Shown one piece after another: positions 11,999-23,654 of a DNA stretch of 64,000 nt (position 1 is its first letter; the number at the start of each line of letters is the position of its first letter). Under the pieces are notes generated by a model, which was not told where the DNA came from, did no database searches, and saw only the letters and a list, made by a program, of their open reading frames with translations. The DNA is from Chalciporus piperatus (lineage: Eukaryota; Basidiomycota; Agaricomycetes; Boletales; Boletaceae). A program made the position numbers and the translations under genes. Location: the NCBI GenBank assembly GCA_038093975.1, contig JBBPTG010000132.1, positions 1 through 64,000 of the forward strand, written 5' to 3'.

Positions 11999-12606
11999 GA
12001 CTCGGAGGACGTGATGTGCTGAAGTCATTTAAGCGATGCAGGCGTCCACCTAAATGGAATGGTGTGAAGTGTTCTATTAGTACCCTTCACCGGTTTAGAC
12101 TCAGAGCCTCGTTCGCGTCGTCAGCTTGCCAGACTTCCAAATTCCAATACGTCAATCCTATCAGTGAGGTAGACTTTCCTCGCGTACATACGCTGGGACG
12201 CATCTGGAGATTGCGAGGCTAAGAAAATTCAATGCTACCTCCAATGACGTGGTGAGTTGCCTTGCAAAATCCGTACCTCGAGTTCTAGTAGGGTCAAAGC
12301 CTCACTACGTGCCACGATCAAGTGGTTGGGTGTACGAAAATCCAAGAAGTGTGCGGTGTCATTCGCTAAGTCCGTCCCACGTTACATTACAATCGTTGTT
12401 ACAAGCATACTATCCCAAGAAAATGCAGCCCATTTCCAAAACGAACCCGAACGAAAACCTTTGAGTGAAAACGTCCATATGCTGCACAGGTACAGTACGT
12501 ATTATCGTTCTCGTCACTTCATAACCCATGAAGTTATCCCTATGAACTTGATCAGTAAGCACACTTCAATCCAAGGCGAATCAAACTGTACCGACCGCTT
12601 AGTAGA
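11999..12606. other. Intergenic between cerato-platanin copies, no gene seen
   Basis: About 600 bp separating the dead and the intact cerato-platanin genes. It would contain the former promoter of the dead copy and the 3' flank of the intact one. No convincing coding frame, RNA gene or repeat was found. Confidence 0.5.
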
Positions 12607-13029
12607 TTAAAGCCCACAGGCAGATACATCGACTTGAGTCGCCGTGACCGTGACTCTCCCAAGTTCGACCGCCAACCCTCCAGTGAGCGTATTCATCGCC
12701 GCCTCCGCCACATTGAATCCCAACGGGGCAGTATCAACAGCCAAAATAGCCAACGTATTGCCACCATACGTGACCTCCCAACAGGTCCCACAAGCGGCCG
12801 AGTCCCATCCGGCGACGGCGAACACACCACCGATGTTGGGGAAGTTGGGGAGTGAGCTGAGGGTGGTGTAGCCTTTGCTTTCGAGCCCGTTTACGCCGTT
12901 GGAACAGGCGAGGAAGGAGAGGGAGTAGGATGGGTCGTCGTAGGTGTTGTCGTAGGAAAGACTGTATGTTTGGGAGAAGACGGGAATGGCGAGAGTGAGG
13001 AGAGTAGCGGCGATGGATGCGAACTTCAT
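12607..13029 (-). CDS. Cerato-platanin family secreted protein
   Basis: Single exon, 140 aa. The ATG at 13029 gives a classic signal peptide (MKFASIAATLLTLAIPVFSQ); the longer upstream frame lacks one. The mature protein of about 120 residues has family hallmarks: the LSYDNTYDD start, CSNG, KGYTTLSSLPNFPNIGG, GWDSAACGTCW, AVDTA and the ATQVDVSACGL end, with the four expected cysteines. Cerato-platanins are small secreted expansin-like proteins that bind chitin oligomers and act at the fungal surface and in host perception. A TATA-like box lies about 100 bp upstream. It is one of three copies in tandem orientation. Confidence 0.93.
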   Translation of the reverse strand: MKFASIAATLLTLAIPVFSQTYSLSYDNTYDDPSYSLSFLACSNGVNGLESKGYTTLSSLPNFPNIGGVFAVAGWDSAACGTCWEVTYGGNTLAILAVDTAPLGFNVAEAAMNTLTGGLAVELGRVTVTATQVDVSACGL

Positions 13030-13127
13030 GATGATGGGCGAGGAGAGGGGATGATCAGATAGCTTGACTTGACTGGGGCGTTGGGCTGAAGGGGCTGAGG
13101 GAGTGAAATCTCGTCGGAGCGGTATCC

Positions 13128-13134
13128 ATTTATA
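13128..13134 (-). promoter_or_regulatory. TATA box of the cerato-platanin gene at 12607-13029
   Basis: The minus strand reads TATAAAT about 100 bp before the start codon, a plausible distance for a TATA element with a short 5' UTR. Strongly expressed fungal secreted-protein genes often keep a TATA box. Confidence 0.55.
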
Positions 13135-13483
13135 CGATCCATGGTCCCGCAGAGTCGCACAGAGGGCAAGAATAACCCGAACATTGGGGAACGTGCCTCC
13201 CACACAGGCCGTGAAGGCTCAGACCCGGAATAAGATATCCGTACTTGGATGGGCGCAGATATGGGTCAGCAGACGAGCGGGGATGGCGAGGCCGCCGAGC
13301 ATCATGCATCATGCATCAGGTTTCACCCTGCACCAGGCCTGGGATAGCGGTCCTAGAGAAAGAGCTGGAAGGGCCATCAAGTTAGCACACGGACATACCA
13401 TGAGTCCGACCTCAACACATTCTCAGGCCGGCTGCTTCTCCCCTACAAAAGTTGGCGCGTGATCGTGCCCCACCTGCTTGAAA

Positions 13484-13609
13484 CTAGTCTGGTGACTAGC
13501 CCGTCTATGAGGCAAGAATCCGCGCAGCCCTTTCGACGCGAAAGACTCGGAAATTTACCAGACCGTCTATCGACGGCTTGCCTCATAGGTGGGCTGGTCG
13601 CCAGACTAG
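13484..13609. repeat. Inverted repeat with 33-bp arms and 60-bp loop
   Basis: The arms are 13484-13516 and 13577-13609. They pair with about four mismatches (CTAGTCTGG...GAGGCAAG against CTTGCCTC...CCAGACTAG). The arm contains a smaller palindrome, CTAGTC...GACTAG. The structure lies between two cerato-platanin genes and has no coding content. It may be a foldback/MITE remnant or a transcribed hairpin. Confidence 0.75.
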
Positions 13610-14078
13610 CCCTTCGGAAACACGGTCGATCATTTGGTCCCCGAGGGCTAAAACTGTTATTATAAGTACCAGAGTCTGGAATCTCGAACACGGGAACTTG
13701 CGTCAAGGGCTCATGTGGCCGTGGTAGCTTCTTAAGAAAGACGCGCCGTTAGTAGCTCGGAAGGATCCCGGCTATGCATCAACGAGCCGGGCTCAGGTAT
13801 CCACCTACAGCAGACCATTGGGACTCGGAAAAGACAAAACTTCACATCTCTACGCTGCCATACAAAACGGCATGGGCACCCCGACGCCTATAAGTATCTA
13901 GGGCAGATCCGGGAACATGCACCAAGAGATATCAGAACACGAACACGCCACAGTCAACCGTAGCGTCTATCGAAACCTTGTTTCTAAAACCTATGCACCG
14001 TTCCCTTCCTGAGGTCAAAGTACGCCGAACGTTAGTAAGCATCATGTTCATTTCTAGCACGCAACCGTCTTACGTCTT

Positions 14079-14528
14079 TCAGAGTCCACACGCGCTATTG
14101 GACAGCCGCGTCGCGGTGACTTGAACCCGACCCAATAGCGCAGCCTGGTTGCCCGTCAAGCTATCCATGCTCTCCAAGGATAGGTTAAAGCCATCCTGGT
14201 CTGGATCACCAACATCGATCGCTGTCATGTTGAGCGACTGAGAGGTACCCGATGGGTCGGTGTACGTGAGCTGCCAGCAGGTCCCACAGTAGGGTGAGTT
14301 CCACCCAAGTATCTGAGGTGCGCCTCCGATGGCAGGGAAGGTGGGGAGGGAGTCGTAGGTGGTGTAGCCGGAAGTGATCAAGCCATACTCTCCGTTCGAG
14401 CAGGCGACAGTGTTGAGTGAGGTGTCTCCTTGGTCGTAGATAGGGTTGTACGTGAGGTTGTAAGACACAGTGAAGGAGAATGCAGGAGCCGCAAAGCTAG
14501 CGAGGGCGAAGACGGTCAAGAGCTTCAT
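14079..14528 (-). CDS. Cerato-platanin family secreted protein
   Basis: Single exon, 149 aa, starting at 14528 with signal peptide MKLLTVFALASFAAPAFS. Conserved blocks: VSYNLTYNPIYD, ACSNGEYGL, GYTTYDSLPTFPAIGG, GWNSPYCGTCWQLTY and VQVTATRLSNSACGL. Compared with the copy at 12607 it has a longer loop before AIDVGDPDQDGFN. All four structural cysteines are present, so it should be a functional secreted expansin-like chitin-binding protein. The two intact copies differ clearly in sequence, so this is not a recent duplication. A TATA-like element sits 77-84 bp upstream. Confidence 0.92.
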   Translation of the reverse strand: MKLLTVFALASFAAPAFSFTVSYNLTYNPIYDQGDTSLNTVACSNGEYGLITSGYTTYDSLPTFPAIGGAPQILGWNSPYCGTCWQLTYTDPSGTSQSLNMTAIDVGDPDQDGFNLSLESMDSLTGNQAALLGRVQVTATRLSNSACGL

Positions 14529-15454
14529 CGTGAGGAAGCACGCTGAACAGTCGAAAGAGCCGGGAAAACTGGGCTGAAGAGTTGTGGTGTGATCAGAAAA
14601 TTTTCTTAAATACCTCGCTCCGGGCTCGACAAGGAAGTTCTGGGCTTCCTCAGGGCCGTTTGGTAGAAGCGGGTGAAGAGGAAGCATTCTTCTCTGTCAA
14701 GCCAGTCATCAGTCTCGATAGGGCAAAACATTTTCTAGCCACGAAAGAGCGTCGTTCCTTGGATTGTGCTGAATATCGAGGTCGGGGGTACATTTCCCTA
14801 ATCGCCAGCGGGTATGATGTTGGTGTTCGAAATCGAGATCCCCTGCATACCAAGTTTTATATCCCGCTGAGGTGACAGTAACTCTCCATGGGGAATAACC
14901 AGACAGATACCGAATAACATGGTGTTGAATGCTCCAAGTCTAATCTGTCGGATGTTGATTGACGTGAAGGCACTTTTGAGTGCAACGTTAGTCACCGACT
15001 TGACAATGTGCTTCCTGACCTGATTCGCATACTACTTCTCTCTCCGAATGCAACGCTACCGGCCAGGACGGGAAGGACTATGACCGGAACTGGTGCACAG
15101 ATCGTTGGCTGGCCACTTGTTTTTGCCCGACATACCAGTGCGCTGATGCGGAGGTTCGCGCATGACCACAAAAACTCGCGCTTTAGCACTTGATCTGCTT
15201 GCATACCTTCTCTCCGAACGAGCTTCCAACCTAATTGCTTCATCGGACGTAGTTTGTGAGGCGGGAGTATCTATAATCTAGAGATTTGCTGAGAGTAACT
15301 TAATAAATACTGGAATAGGGATGTTAGCTGGCGCGTAGGATATGGATAGAGTGTGTGCTATAACCGTGGTGAGCACTGATGCATCAATATTATTCAAAGG
15401 AATTCACCATGAAACCGACAATGCCCAACTTATCTCCTTACATATGATGGTCCA
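14529..15454. other. Intergenic, cerato-platanin promoter and COX17 3' flank
   Basis: About 0.9 kb without a convincing gene. The left 100 bp belongs to the promoter of the cerato-platanin gene at 14079. Small frames at 14992-15243 show no recognisable product. Confidence 0.5.
14605..14612 (-). promoter_or_regulatory. TATA-like element of the cerato-platanin gene at 14079-14528
   Basis: The minus strand reads TATTTAAG 77-84 bp before the start codon, comparable in position with the TATA box of the paralogue. Confidence 0.45.
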
Positions 15455-15756
15455 TTAAATTTCGAAGCCAAGCGAACGCATGCACTGAACGTGTTTCTTG
15501 ATTAGCTCTGCGCACTGGCCTTCGTCACTCCCGTATTGGAGGAAACACGCGTCACGAGCGGACTTGGTTTCTGGACAGGCGCAACATCTGTGGGCGGTTT
15601 GGCATGCAGAAATTGAAATTGACTTGGAACTTACGGCTTGAGACCTTGAGGATTTAGAGGGTTCACCTTCGGATTCGTTGGATCGTATTTTTCTTTTGGT
15701 GCTGGGGCTGGGTTGGACGACCACCAGGAAGAAATCTGTTCAGAATGGTCATCCAT
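15455..15756 (-). CDS. COX17: Cytochrome c oxidase copper chaperone COX17
   Basis: Two exons, 15635-15756 and 15455-15587, with a 47-bp intron that splits the Pro codon before the copper-binding CC pair. Splicing gives [15 protein letters not shown], then RDACFLQYG and [14 protein letters not shown]. These are the CC copper site and the twin CX9C motifs of COX17. It delivers Cu(I) to Sco1 and Cox11 in the mitochondrial intermembrane space. The product is 84 aa from the ATG at 15756. A slightly different start is possible: an upstream ATG (MFPS) with a 50-bp intron ending just before ISSWWSSNP is equally consistent. The functional C-terminal part is complete. Confidence 0.92.
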
Positions 15757-16032
15757 CCAGCTCAGCCAGAGAGAAAACAACACACGCTCGGGAACATGAT
15801 GGACAGCGGGAACGAACAAAGTTTCGACAAAGCTCTGAGCTCGGAGTGGATTCAATTTAAATTGACCACGTGATGTGTATACTGTCACTGTAATTCGGCA
15901 GCAGCGCAAGGCCCGAGGAAGATCAGATGATGGACGTAATTTTATAAACCAATACTATAAACCCTCACCAGTTGGTTCTTGGTCGCCATCCACGTCCACA
16001 CCCAAGTCGTCTCCTGGGCTTCGTGGTCAGCG

Positions 16033-19000
16033 ATGCCGCCATCCATCCTCGTCAAAACCCTACGTGTTCTTGGCGGTGCCTCATTCGTTCTTTCAGTCGC
16101 AGCACAGTCTTGTACAAACTATGGAATATCAAGTTCGTCGGGCTGCCTATGCCCTCCAGGATTCGGCGGGTCGAATTGCTCTCAACCCGCGTGTGGGGGT
16201 ACCATTTTTGACGGTTCTCAGCGCTCTCTAACACCACCATCCGTCCCTTCTGGCGGTTTCCCCAACCTGACCGCCTCGGGTTGTTCTTGTTCGGGTGGGT
16301 GGGGTGGAGTGGGTTGTAATGTCTGTACCACTGCATCTGCCTGCCAGGCAGCATTCAACGCCGTGAGCGGCAATTCGAGTGCCAGCGCTGCCGCCGCGAT
16401 TTCTGGTGTCAACGATACAATGGTGTGCAATACCGCTCCCATGGTATGGGCAGCAGGCGAACTCAGTTGCCAAGTTAACGTATGTGTCCCGGTAAGTATC
16501 TTGACGAACATGTCAATTAACGCACTCTCTTCGTAGAACCCGACGTTGCAAGCAATCTACCCTCTGCAATCTACCCTAAACATCCATCGCACCTTGAATG
16601 CTTCACTATCTCCATTGCATAATGTCTCTGGTATGGCTCTTTCCCCGGACGGGTCCTCTGCGGTATACGCACAGCTATTCTACGCTGGCGTCGAGCAGTT
16701 CTACTGCGCAGCAAACTCTTGTACGCAATCATCCACCAACTCCACGGATACCTGGACCTGTTCAAACTTGCAATGCACCTGTATCCCGAACACAACGTTC
16801 TGTGGAGCCGTTTCGGTTTCTAACCTGACGAGCACCATTGACTCGCTAGCGGGTTCGCTGACGATCGTTTGCGACAACACCAATACCTGTCACTTCCAGC
16901 AGCAAATCTTGAACAGTTTGTTCGGATCTAGTGGGCTTGCATTGCAAGGTTGTGCCTTCGGGGAATGTGTCTCCCAGGCCGTGATCGACTCCTCAAATGG
17001 CACGACTACCACCAGTTCGAGTGTGGGTTCGTCTCCACTCAGTGGAGGAGTCATTGCTGGTCTCGCCGTCGTTGGTGGCCTGATCGCAATCGGGCTTATC
17101 GGCATCGCATGGGGATGGATGCTCCGGCGAGCTGCTCGGAAACGACCGTTTGACGGTGGCAACAATGGTGGAATCGACGTTCGGTGGACGAACGTCTCGT
17201 ATTTCGTGCGTTCTGCAGGTACCGAGAAGACCATCCTGGACTCTGTAAATGGTCAGGTCGCAGCTGGAGAGCTCATGGCTATCCTTGGTCCAAGTGGAGC
17301 TGGAAAGACGACTTTGGTGGAGCTCATTGCAGGAAAAAGCAAATCCGGGATATTCACTGGTTCGATCACATTCCCTTCTCTGGAAAATGGTCGGCGACCT
17401 CGGATTGCATTCGTTCCTCAATCCGACATCCTGCCATCAGTCCTTACAGTACGGGAGGCTCTCACTTTCGCAGCGGCTCTGCGGCTTCCCGAGTCATTGT
17501 CCTCGGAAAAGAAGGCAGCATTGGTTTCGGCTGTCATTTCGAAACTTGGCCTGGACAACGTTGCAGAGACCCGGATCGGTGCCACGGACGGAACTGGTCG
17601 TGGTATCAGTGGAGGAGAGGCCCGAAGAGTTAGCATTGGTCTCGAGCTCGTCGGGTGCCCGGATATACTGGTGTGCGATGAGCCCACGAGTGGCTTGGAT
17701 TCCGTCAGTGCCCGCCGTGTTGTCAATGTCCTCAAGGAGGTTGCGCGGGGTGGTGGCGGACTATTTGGAGCAGCCGAGGAAACGCGTAGGGGTGTCGCCG
17801 TCATCTGCAGTGTGCATCAACCGAGGTAGGTTCTCAGTGTATCATATGAGCTATCCACTGAGATTTCGTTTAGCTCGCGTCTGTACCATACGTTCGACTC
17901 CGTCGTACTTCTCGCGAACGGGCGGGCCTTGTACTCTGGAGCTGGTGGATTGGCTCCTGCTAGGCATTTCACGGGCGTCCGTGATGCAGATATTGCTCAA
18001 GGTGGCATGTCGGAAATAATTCCATATGAGGAAGGGTACAATGTTGCAGACTATCTCCTCGAAATCGCGAGCGCTCCTCCAACAGGCTCGATCCCATCCA
18101 CAGTGCCGAACAAGTCTGAAGAGAGATGTGCACCAACAGTTAGCCGTACCTCCGATGAAAAGGCCAATCCCTCGGACGTGGAGGCGTTGATCGGCCGCAA
18201 CCGGAGCATCTCAGGACAGTATGCGACGACATTCCTTACGCAATTCCAAGTGTTGTGTGGGCGTGAATGGAAGTTGTTGCGGAGGTGGGTGATGTTTCTT
18301 CCATTTTGCGAACCGCTAATTAATGGTATGGTTTAGGGATAGGACATTATTCTTCACTCATTTGATCATATCCGCTGTACTGGGAGCCTTCTGTGGTGCG
18401 TTATGCGAGACTTATGCTGTGCTACCTAGGGTTAAAAGAATGTGTGATTAGGTGGGCTTTACTTCCACACTGGAATAACCATCGCTGGATTCCAGTCTCG
18501 TGTTGGGTGCTTATTCTTCTTGGTGCGTACTTCGTCTATCCTATCAGATCACTTCGTCTGATTCAACAACATAGGGTTCACTTATCGCCTTCTCATCCCT
18601 CAGTGCCTTGTACAACATTGTCGAGGTACGACCGCTCTTTGTTCGCGAGCGGTCCAACTCGTACTACAGGTTCGATTTCTTGGTATTCACTTCGTTGCTA
18701 AAGTTGACCTCTGCTCGCCAGCCCAACTGCCTGGCTGCTGTCTCGTTTCTTCTTTGATGTCATCCCGCTACGTATTCTACCGACGATCATTGTGTCCACC
18801 ATGTATGTTTGACGTGAGTATCCTATGCGGCCACTAACACAGCTCCCTGTCAGGACCTACTGGATGGCTGGCCTTGCCCATGATGCAGCCCACTTCTTCA
18901 AATTTCTGTTCATCCTCGTCCTGTATACCCTCGTTATGACCCTATTCGTATGTGCCTGAGTTTGCGAACTCTGTTGGCTTCTGCTCATCCTCGCAACAGA

Positions 19001-19501
19001 ACTTCCTTCTCGCCACCCTCTTCCGAAACGGCGGTATCGCGATCCTTCTCTCAGCGCTCACAGCGTTGTATCAAATGACCTTTGCCGGCTTTTTCGTTCA
19101 CTTGACGTCCATCCCACCGGTGCTACGATGGCTCCAATGGTTGTGTCCTCTCAAGGTAAGGTCCTATCACTTGCACAAGACTGTCGTGCACTCACGATCG
19201 TTTCTAGTACACATTAGAGGCTCTCTCTGTGAACGAAGTCGGGTCGGGATTAATGATCGTCGACGAACTTCAAGGCGTCCCGATCAACATCTCCGCGACG
19301 CTCATCATGCAGATGGTACGCTCGTTATCAAAAAAAAAATCCGTCTCTGCACCGTCTTCTCACCAACGAACCTTTTTCTAGCTCTTTGGCTTCGACCTGA
19401 GCAGCTACTACAGGGACGTCTTGGTCCTGTTTGCGTTCATCGCAGGGTTTGGATCGGTTGTGATTGGAGTGGTGTGGTGGAGGCTCAAGGAGAAGCGGTG
19501 A
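16033..19501 (+). CDS. ABCG (ADP1-like) half transporter with EGF-like ectodomain
   Basis: Eleven exons: 16033-16491, 16537-17825, 17874-18284, 18337-18395, 18452-18522, 18575-18669, 18722-18802, 18854-18947, 19000-19155, 19208-19315 and 19382-19501, total 980 aa with frame kept throughout. It starts with a signal peptide (ATG 16033; ILVKTLRVLGGASFVLSVAA). A Cys-rich EGF-like ectodomain follows (CLCPPGFGGSNC, CSCSGGWGGVGC, CTCIPNTTFC). A first membrane span near residue 345 leads to one nucleotide-binding domain: Walker A GPSGAGKTT near residue 404, signature ISGGEARR near 510, Walker B ILVCDEPTSGLD near 530, H-loop SVHQPR. The C-terminal half carries the ABC2-type membrane domain spread over small exons and ends WWRLKEKR. 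The layout matches yeast Adp1; the substrate is unknown. It ends tail-to-tail with GTP cyclohydrolase, 463 bp apart. Confidence 0.92.
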
Positions 19502-19964
19502 GGTGGAGGTTGGTCCTCGTTTTATTTCGTTCGGGGTGTATGCTGGAATCTGGATTTTTCTTTGGTTTTCAGTGGATATTTTTTCTCCTTTTGTGTATGC
19601 TACATCATTCTTTTTCTTTCTCGTTGTTGGAATCATATCCTATGTTTACGCTATATACCCTTGTGGACATCTGTGTGTGTTGGAAAGGCTGAGGTGTCGC
19701 AAGGGACGGTACAGGTCAGTGACGTGGTGTCCATAGCACGAACAGTGCTCCGTACTAGACGTAACATGAATCATCCATCACCTTGTTTACCAATTTACCA
19801 AGGTCACTCCTTAGAAGGGTAGGAACGTCTTCCTACCTAAGGGGCTGCCTACGGGAGACTCAAGGTCACTGGGGTGGAAAATTTATGTTTTTCATGGTAA
19901 ATTAGGGTTTGGAGAACTCTTGTACACAAGGTCCCTGCTGACGAAGTACGGCCCTTCCTCTAGT

Positions 19965-21065
19965 TCATGTCTTCATCAATGTAAAGAATTCCTCGCGGAT
20001 CGTCTGCTCTGTTCGAAAACATCCCAACATACACGAAGTGACGGTGCTAGAACCAGGTTTCTGCACGCCACGCATGGTCATACACATGTGACTGCGACGA
20101 GTCAAAAACTGCAGATCCTTAGAAAACAGGAGCACTTACGTAGCCTCCATAAGGACTGCAACCCCACGGGGATTGATCGCTTCTTGGACAGCGATTGCAA
20201 TCTGTCTGGTAAGCCGTTCCTGGACCTGTAGACGGCGACTGAATATTTCCGCGATCCGGGCAAGCTTAGATAGACCCAACACAGATTGATTGGGAATGTA
20301 GGCAATAGCCACCTAAATATAGTTGGCCATGGGGTATTACCGAGCGCGAGGAAGGCACCCACCTTTCCTGTAAACGGAACAAGATGATGTTCACACAGGC
20401 TCGAGATAGTTATGTCTCGGACCAAAACCATTTCTTCGTGGTCTTCTGCGAACACGGCGTCATTGATGATGTCTGTAAGGGCGTGAGGGGCGTGAAGGGC
20501 ACAAAGTAAAAATGAACGCTTGCCTGTCAGGCGCTCCTCGTAGCCTCGGGTCATCCACATAATGGCTTTTGCATACCGTTCGGGTGTTTTCAGGAGTCCT
20601 TCTCGGTCTGGATCTTCACCGATACACTCAAGAATGGTACGCACGGCCGAGACCATTTGTTTCTCCCGAAAAGCGCGCTCTTCTGGGATAGCATGGAGAC
20701 GGGATAGGGTAAACTTGGCTAGAGGGCCCGGGATGATCCGACCTTGAGTATGGGGTCAAACCGGGAGATCAGCGAGAAGCTATACCTGGCCAGCCAAGCC
20801 CGTTGGTGTCAGGGAGGGGGCTTCCTCTCGAAGAACCGTCCGTCGGTGGGGTTAGTATACCGTGAGCTAGTGGGAAGCCGTGATCCCCAGGACGACGTGC
20901 GGGATCTTCCTGCGGGGAGTTGTTCTGAGAATCATCTGGTTGTCCTGACACTGTTTGTCCTCGGGAGATGTCAGCACCATTCGAGTCGAGGGGCTCAGAC
21001 TCCGTGGCCTGGTGTAACTCCAGCTTTGTCAATCCATTGGACAGTAGCTTTCCATGGGACGGCAT
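19965..21065 (-). CDS. FOL2: GTP cyclohydrolase I
   Basis: This enzyme converts GTP to 7,8-dihydroneopterin triphosphate, the first step of folate and pterin synthesis. Five exons on the minus strand: 20786-21065, 20524-20742, 20363-20472, 20140-20312 and 19965-20091; 302 aa. Motifs: [19 protein letters not shown], then [11 protein letters not shown] with the zinc ligands, [38 protein letters not shown] with the further zinc Cys, and a [10 protein letters not shown] end. The first 93 residues are a poorly conserved Pro/Ser-rich extension, as in other fungal and animal forms. Intron 2 (20473-20523) is 51 bp, divisible by three, stop-free, and has a GC instead of GT donor. Homology requires its removal between YEERLT and DIINDAVF. 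Otherwise intact. Confidence 0.93.
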
Positions 21066-22281
21066 TTGGACGGGAATAGGGTGTGATGTTGACTGCTGTG
21101 CGAATGAACGTTACAGAAGACAGTGAAAAAACCAGTTGAGTGGATGGGCGTTTTATAACGCGACCGGGGTTAGCAACCCTTTTCTTTTTTTAAAAATCTT
21201 CTGTTTTCTCCCCCAGGCTTGTCCTGAAGACGGACAGGCTCGTTATCCTGCCTGAGAGGTCCTGGGGCACCTTCGTACGGCACTTACCCAATTGTATTCT
21301 GCACATTGGGGGAATGAGCACTTAGGAACGTAGTTGACTGACTCACGCTGCCTTCCTGAGACTCATTTCAGTGGAACGGCGGGTGCCTGATCAAGGGTCA
21401 GGCCGGTGGGACACGTCTGTTGCCAATGAGCGGAGGTTGCACCTGACACCCACAGTGTGGAACATGTTTGGGATATAGATACTGTACAGTCTGGATCAGC
21501 ATGGTCGACGTGGAATGGAAGCTTGCCAGACATTAGGCACGGGCCACATGGTGAGGTCGATCATGAGGAGCGACGACTCGAGCACCAAATCGGATAATCA
21601 AACTTTGGACCCACTCACTGGCAACTGCGTGCCAGTGCATGCGGCATCGTGTCAAAAGGCTGGTCAGAGAAACTGCCAGACGAATGGCAACCGTGGCAAT
21701 GGAAAGATCTTGCAAGATCTACCTAGTAGTGCTTGCCAACAGAGGATTTGGGCTGGTGGCCGGTCTACAGAGGATTGTTCCTGCCAATTATTTCCTACTT
21801 CAGAGTGCTTCTGTAGATCCGTCAATTTGAATGCCAGTGGCTACCCCTGATTCTCTTTCCTTCGTAAACAATGACCTAAAGTTCATAAATTTGCCGATTA
21901 TCTTTCAAATCATTCCCAGCACAAATACTTCATTCTTCGTCAGACACGGCACTTCGTCAGCTATTCTACACAATAACACCCTTGTCCACATCATTTCTAT
22001 GGCATATTTTAGAGTACTGCCAACTTGAACGAGCTTATTCGAAGCAAAAATCAACAGCTGATTCTCACGCTGTGTCAACCATGTTGGGAGGGAGTCGTAC
22101 ACGGCCAAATTGCGCACGCCCGTTACCTAACATTTGACGAAAATCCCCTTGTGTACCTTTGCTATTGACCAAATGAACCTCTTCAATACCAAATAGACCG
22201 GTCCAGATGTGAGGCTTATGTGACACCGCACTATTGCCGCACTAGGCACGTATTGGAGGCCAACAATTTCTGAGGTCTGTG
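21066..22281. other. Intergenic boundary between gene-dense and repeat-rich halves
   Basis: About 1.2 kb. The first 100 bp is the likely promoter of GTP cyclohydrolase I, with TTTTATAACG near 21151. Several short frames (21515-21850, 21905-22117) have no recognisable product. Right of here mobile-element remains dominate. Confidence 0.5.
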
Positions 22282-23400
22282 TAGTGATGTGCAAGGCCGG
22301 GCCTTGAGCCCTGGGCCGGGCCCAGCCGGGCCTACTTAAGCCGAGCCTGGCCGGGCTTATCACAAGGGCCTGCGGGCTCGGGCTTCACCTGTGGCAGGCC
22401 ATGGGCCAAGGCCTCAGGCCGGGGCTCCTTGCTGAAAATTGCTTGTGGCCCGGAATGTGCCGTGAGTCTGTATAGTAGACTATAAACTTTCACCAGCATC
22501 CCCAAATACTTCCGTGTGAAATGGACACCCCAACTGGCCAGGAACCGGAGGTTCGCCCTAAACGAGCGACGATCCCATCGGCAAAGCTACATGATGCTGC
22601 GAACGCAGCCACACTGGAGCTTCGATCGCACCAACATGCCAAATCGGGCACGCTGGACGCGTCTACCCATTCAAGTTGCATGCTGAATCACCTCCCCCGA
22701 CTCTACCATCTACTATCACCCACAAACGCAAGCGGACACTTCCCAGTGATGCAAGTGGTGTTTTGGACTCGGACAACAGTGACCATGAGGCTGGGCTAGC
22801 TCGGCTCGCCAAAGGTGAGTGTCGAGTCTCGTTCGCTCAATTTCATCTATTGCTAACGAATTCAATGGATTACAGGCAAGCGACCAGCAACGGAAGCCAC
22901 TCAGACACACCGCAGCAACTCTCAGTGCTCTAATGGTGAGTTTGTTCCACTTTTCTTTGATTCACACTCGAGCTTACATTAATTTGAAGCTGAATCTTCC
23001 AGCGCGGTGTCCTCGCTACCACAGGACAAGATCGGGCCCGACGGCCTATTAGAAGATGTCGCGATTATAGATGTAGACGACGCTCCGAAAGCTCGACGTG
23101 AGCAGCGCAGTCGCGATGTCGACCAGTTTTTCAGCGAAACATATATTCGAGCGAGCGACGGCAAGAAGTGTCGCCATTGTAAGTTGTGCTCGTAAGTAAT
23201 ACAATTCATGTACCAATGTATTACCTGGCATGACACGACTACTACAGCAAGCCAACACTGTGGGAAGAAAAGTCACTGGGCTCCAGTGAAATGATGCTCG
23301 AATATCAGACAGTTGAGCAATGGACATCAGTGATTACACCCTGGATTTCAGTCATTCCCCGGATCACTGAAAGTAGCAAAATGCTAGGTAGTTTTCAGTG
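22282..23400 (+). pseudogene. 5' fragment of a hAT-family transposase gene with its left terminus
   Basis: The fragment begins with TAGTGATGTGCAAGGCC followed by palindromic GGCCGGGCC words, resembling left ends of agaricomycete hAT elements. A coding start follows at 22521 (MDTPTGQEPEV). The frame shifts near 22660-22676 to THKRKRTLPSDASG. Introns near 22815-22875 and 22935-22990 then lead to RSRDVDQFFSETYIR and GKKCRHCKLC, which look like the BED-type zinc-finger start of hAT transposases. The catalytic and dimerisation regions are missing. The 5' end of an element was left behind or truncated and has a frameshift. Confidence 0.6.
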
Positions 23401-23654
23401 ATGAGTGTCGTGTATTGCTCACCGATTTCCATTGACTAATGAGGTAGATTTCCATGACCTCATTGACTGACTATTGATGGTATCGTCACTGATCATCAAA
23501 ACATGTCATCCTTGAAATACATTGATTGCAACCTAAGGTACATGCTCGAGAATAACAATAAATCACAAATCTAGGTAGTAGTAGTACAGTGGCAAAGAGT
23601 GTAACAAGGCGGCATTGTGTGAATACTGATGTGGTTGTCCGACCTGCGGACTGA

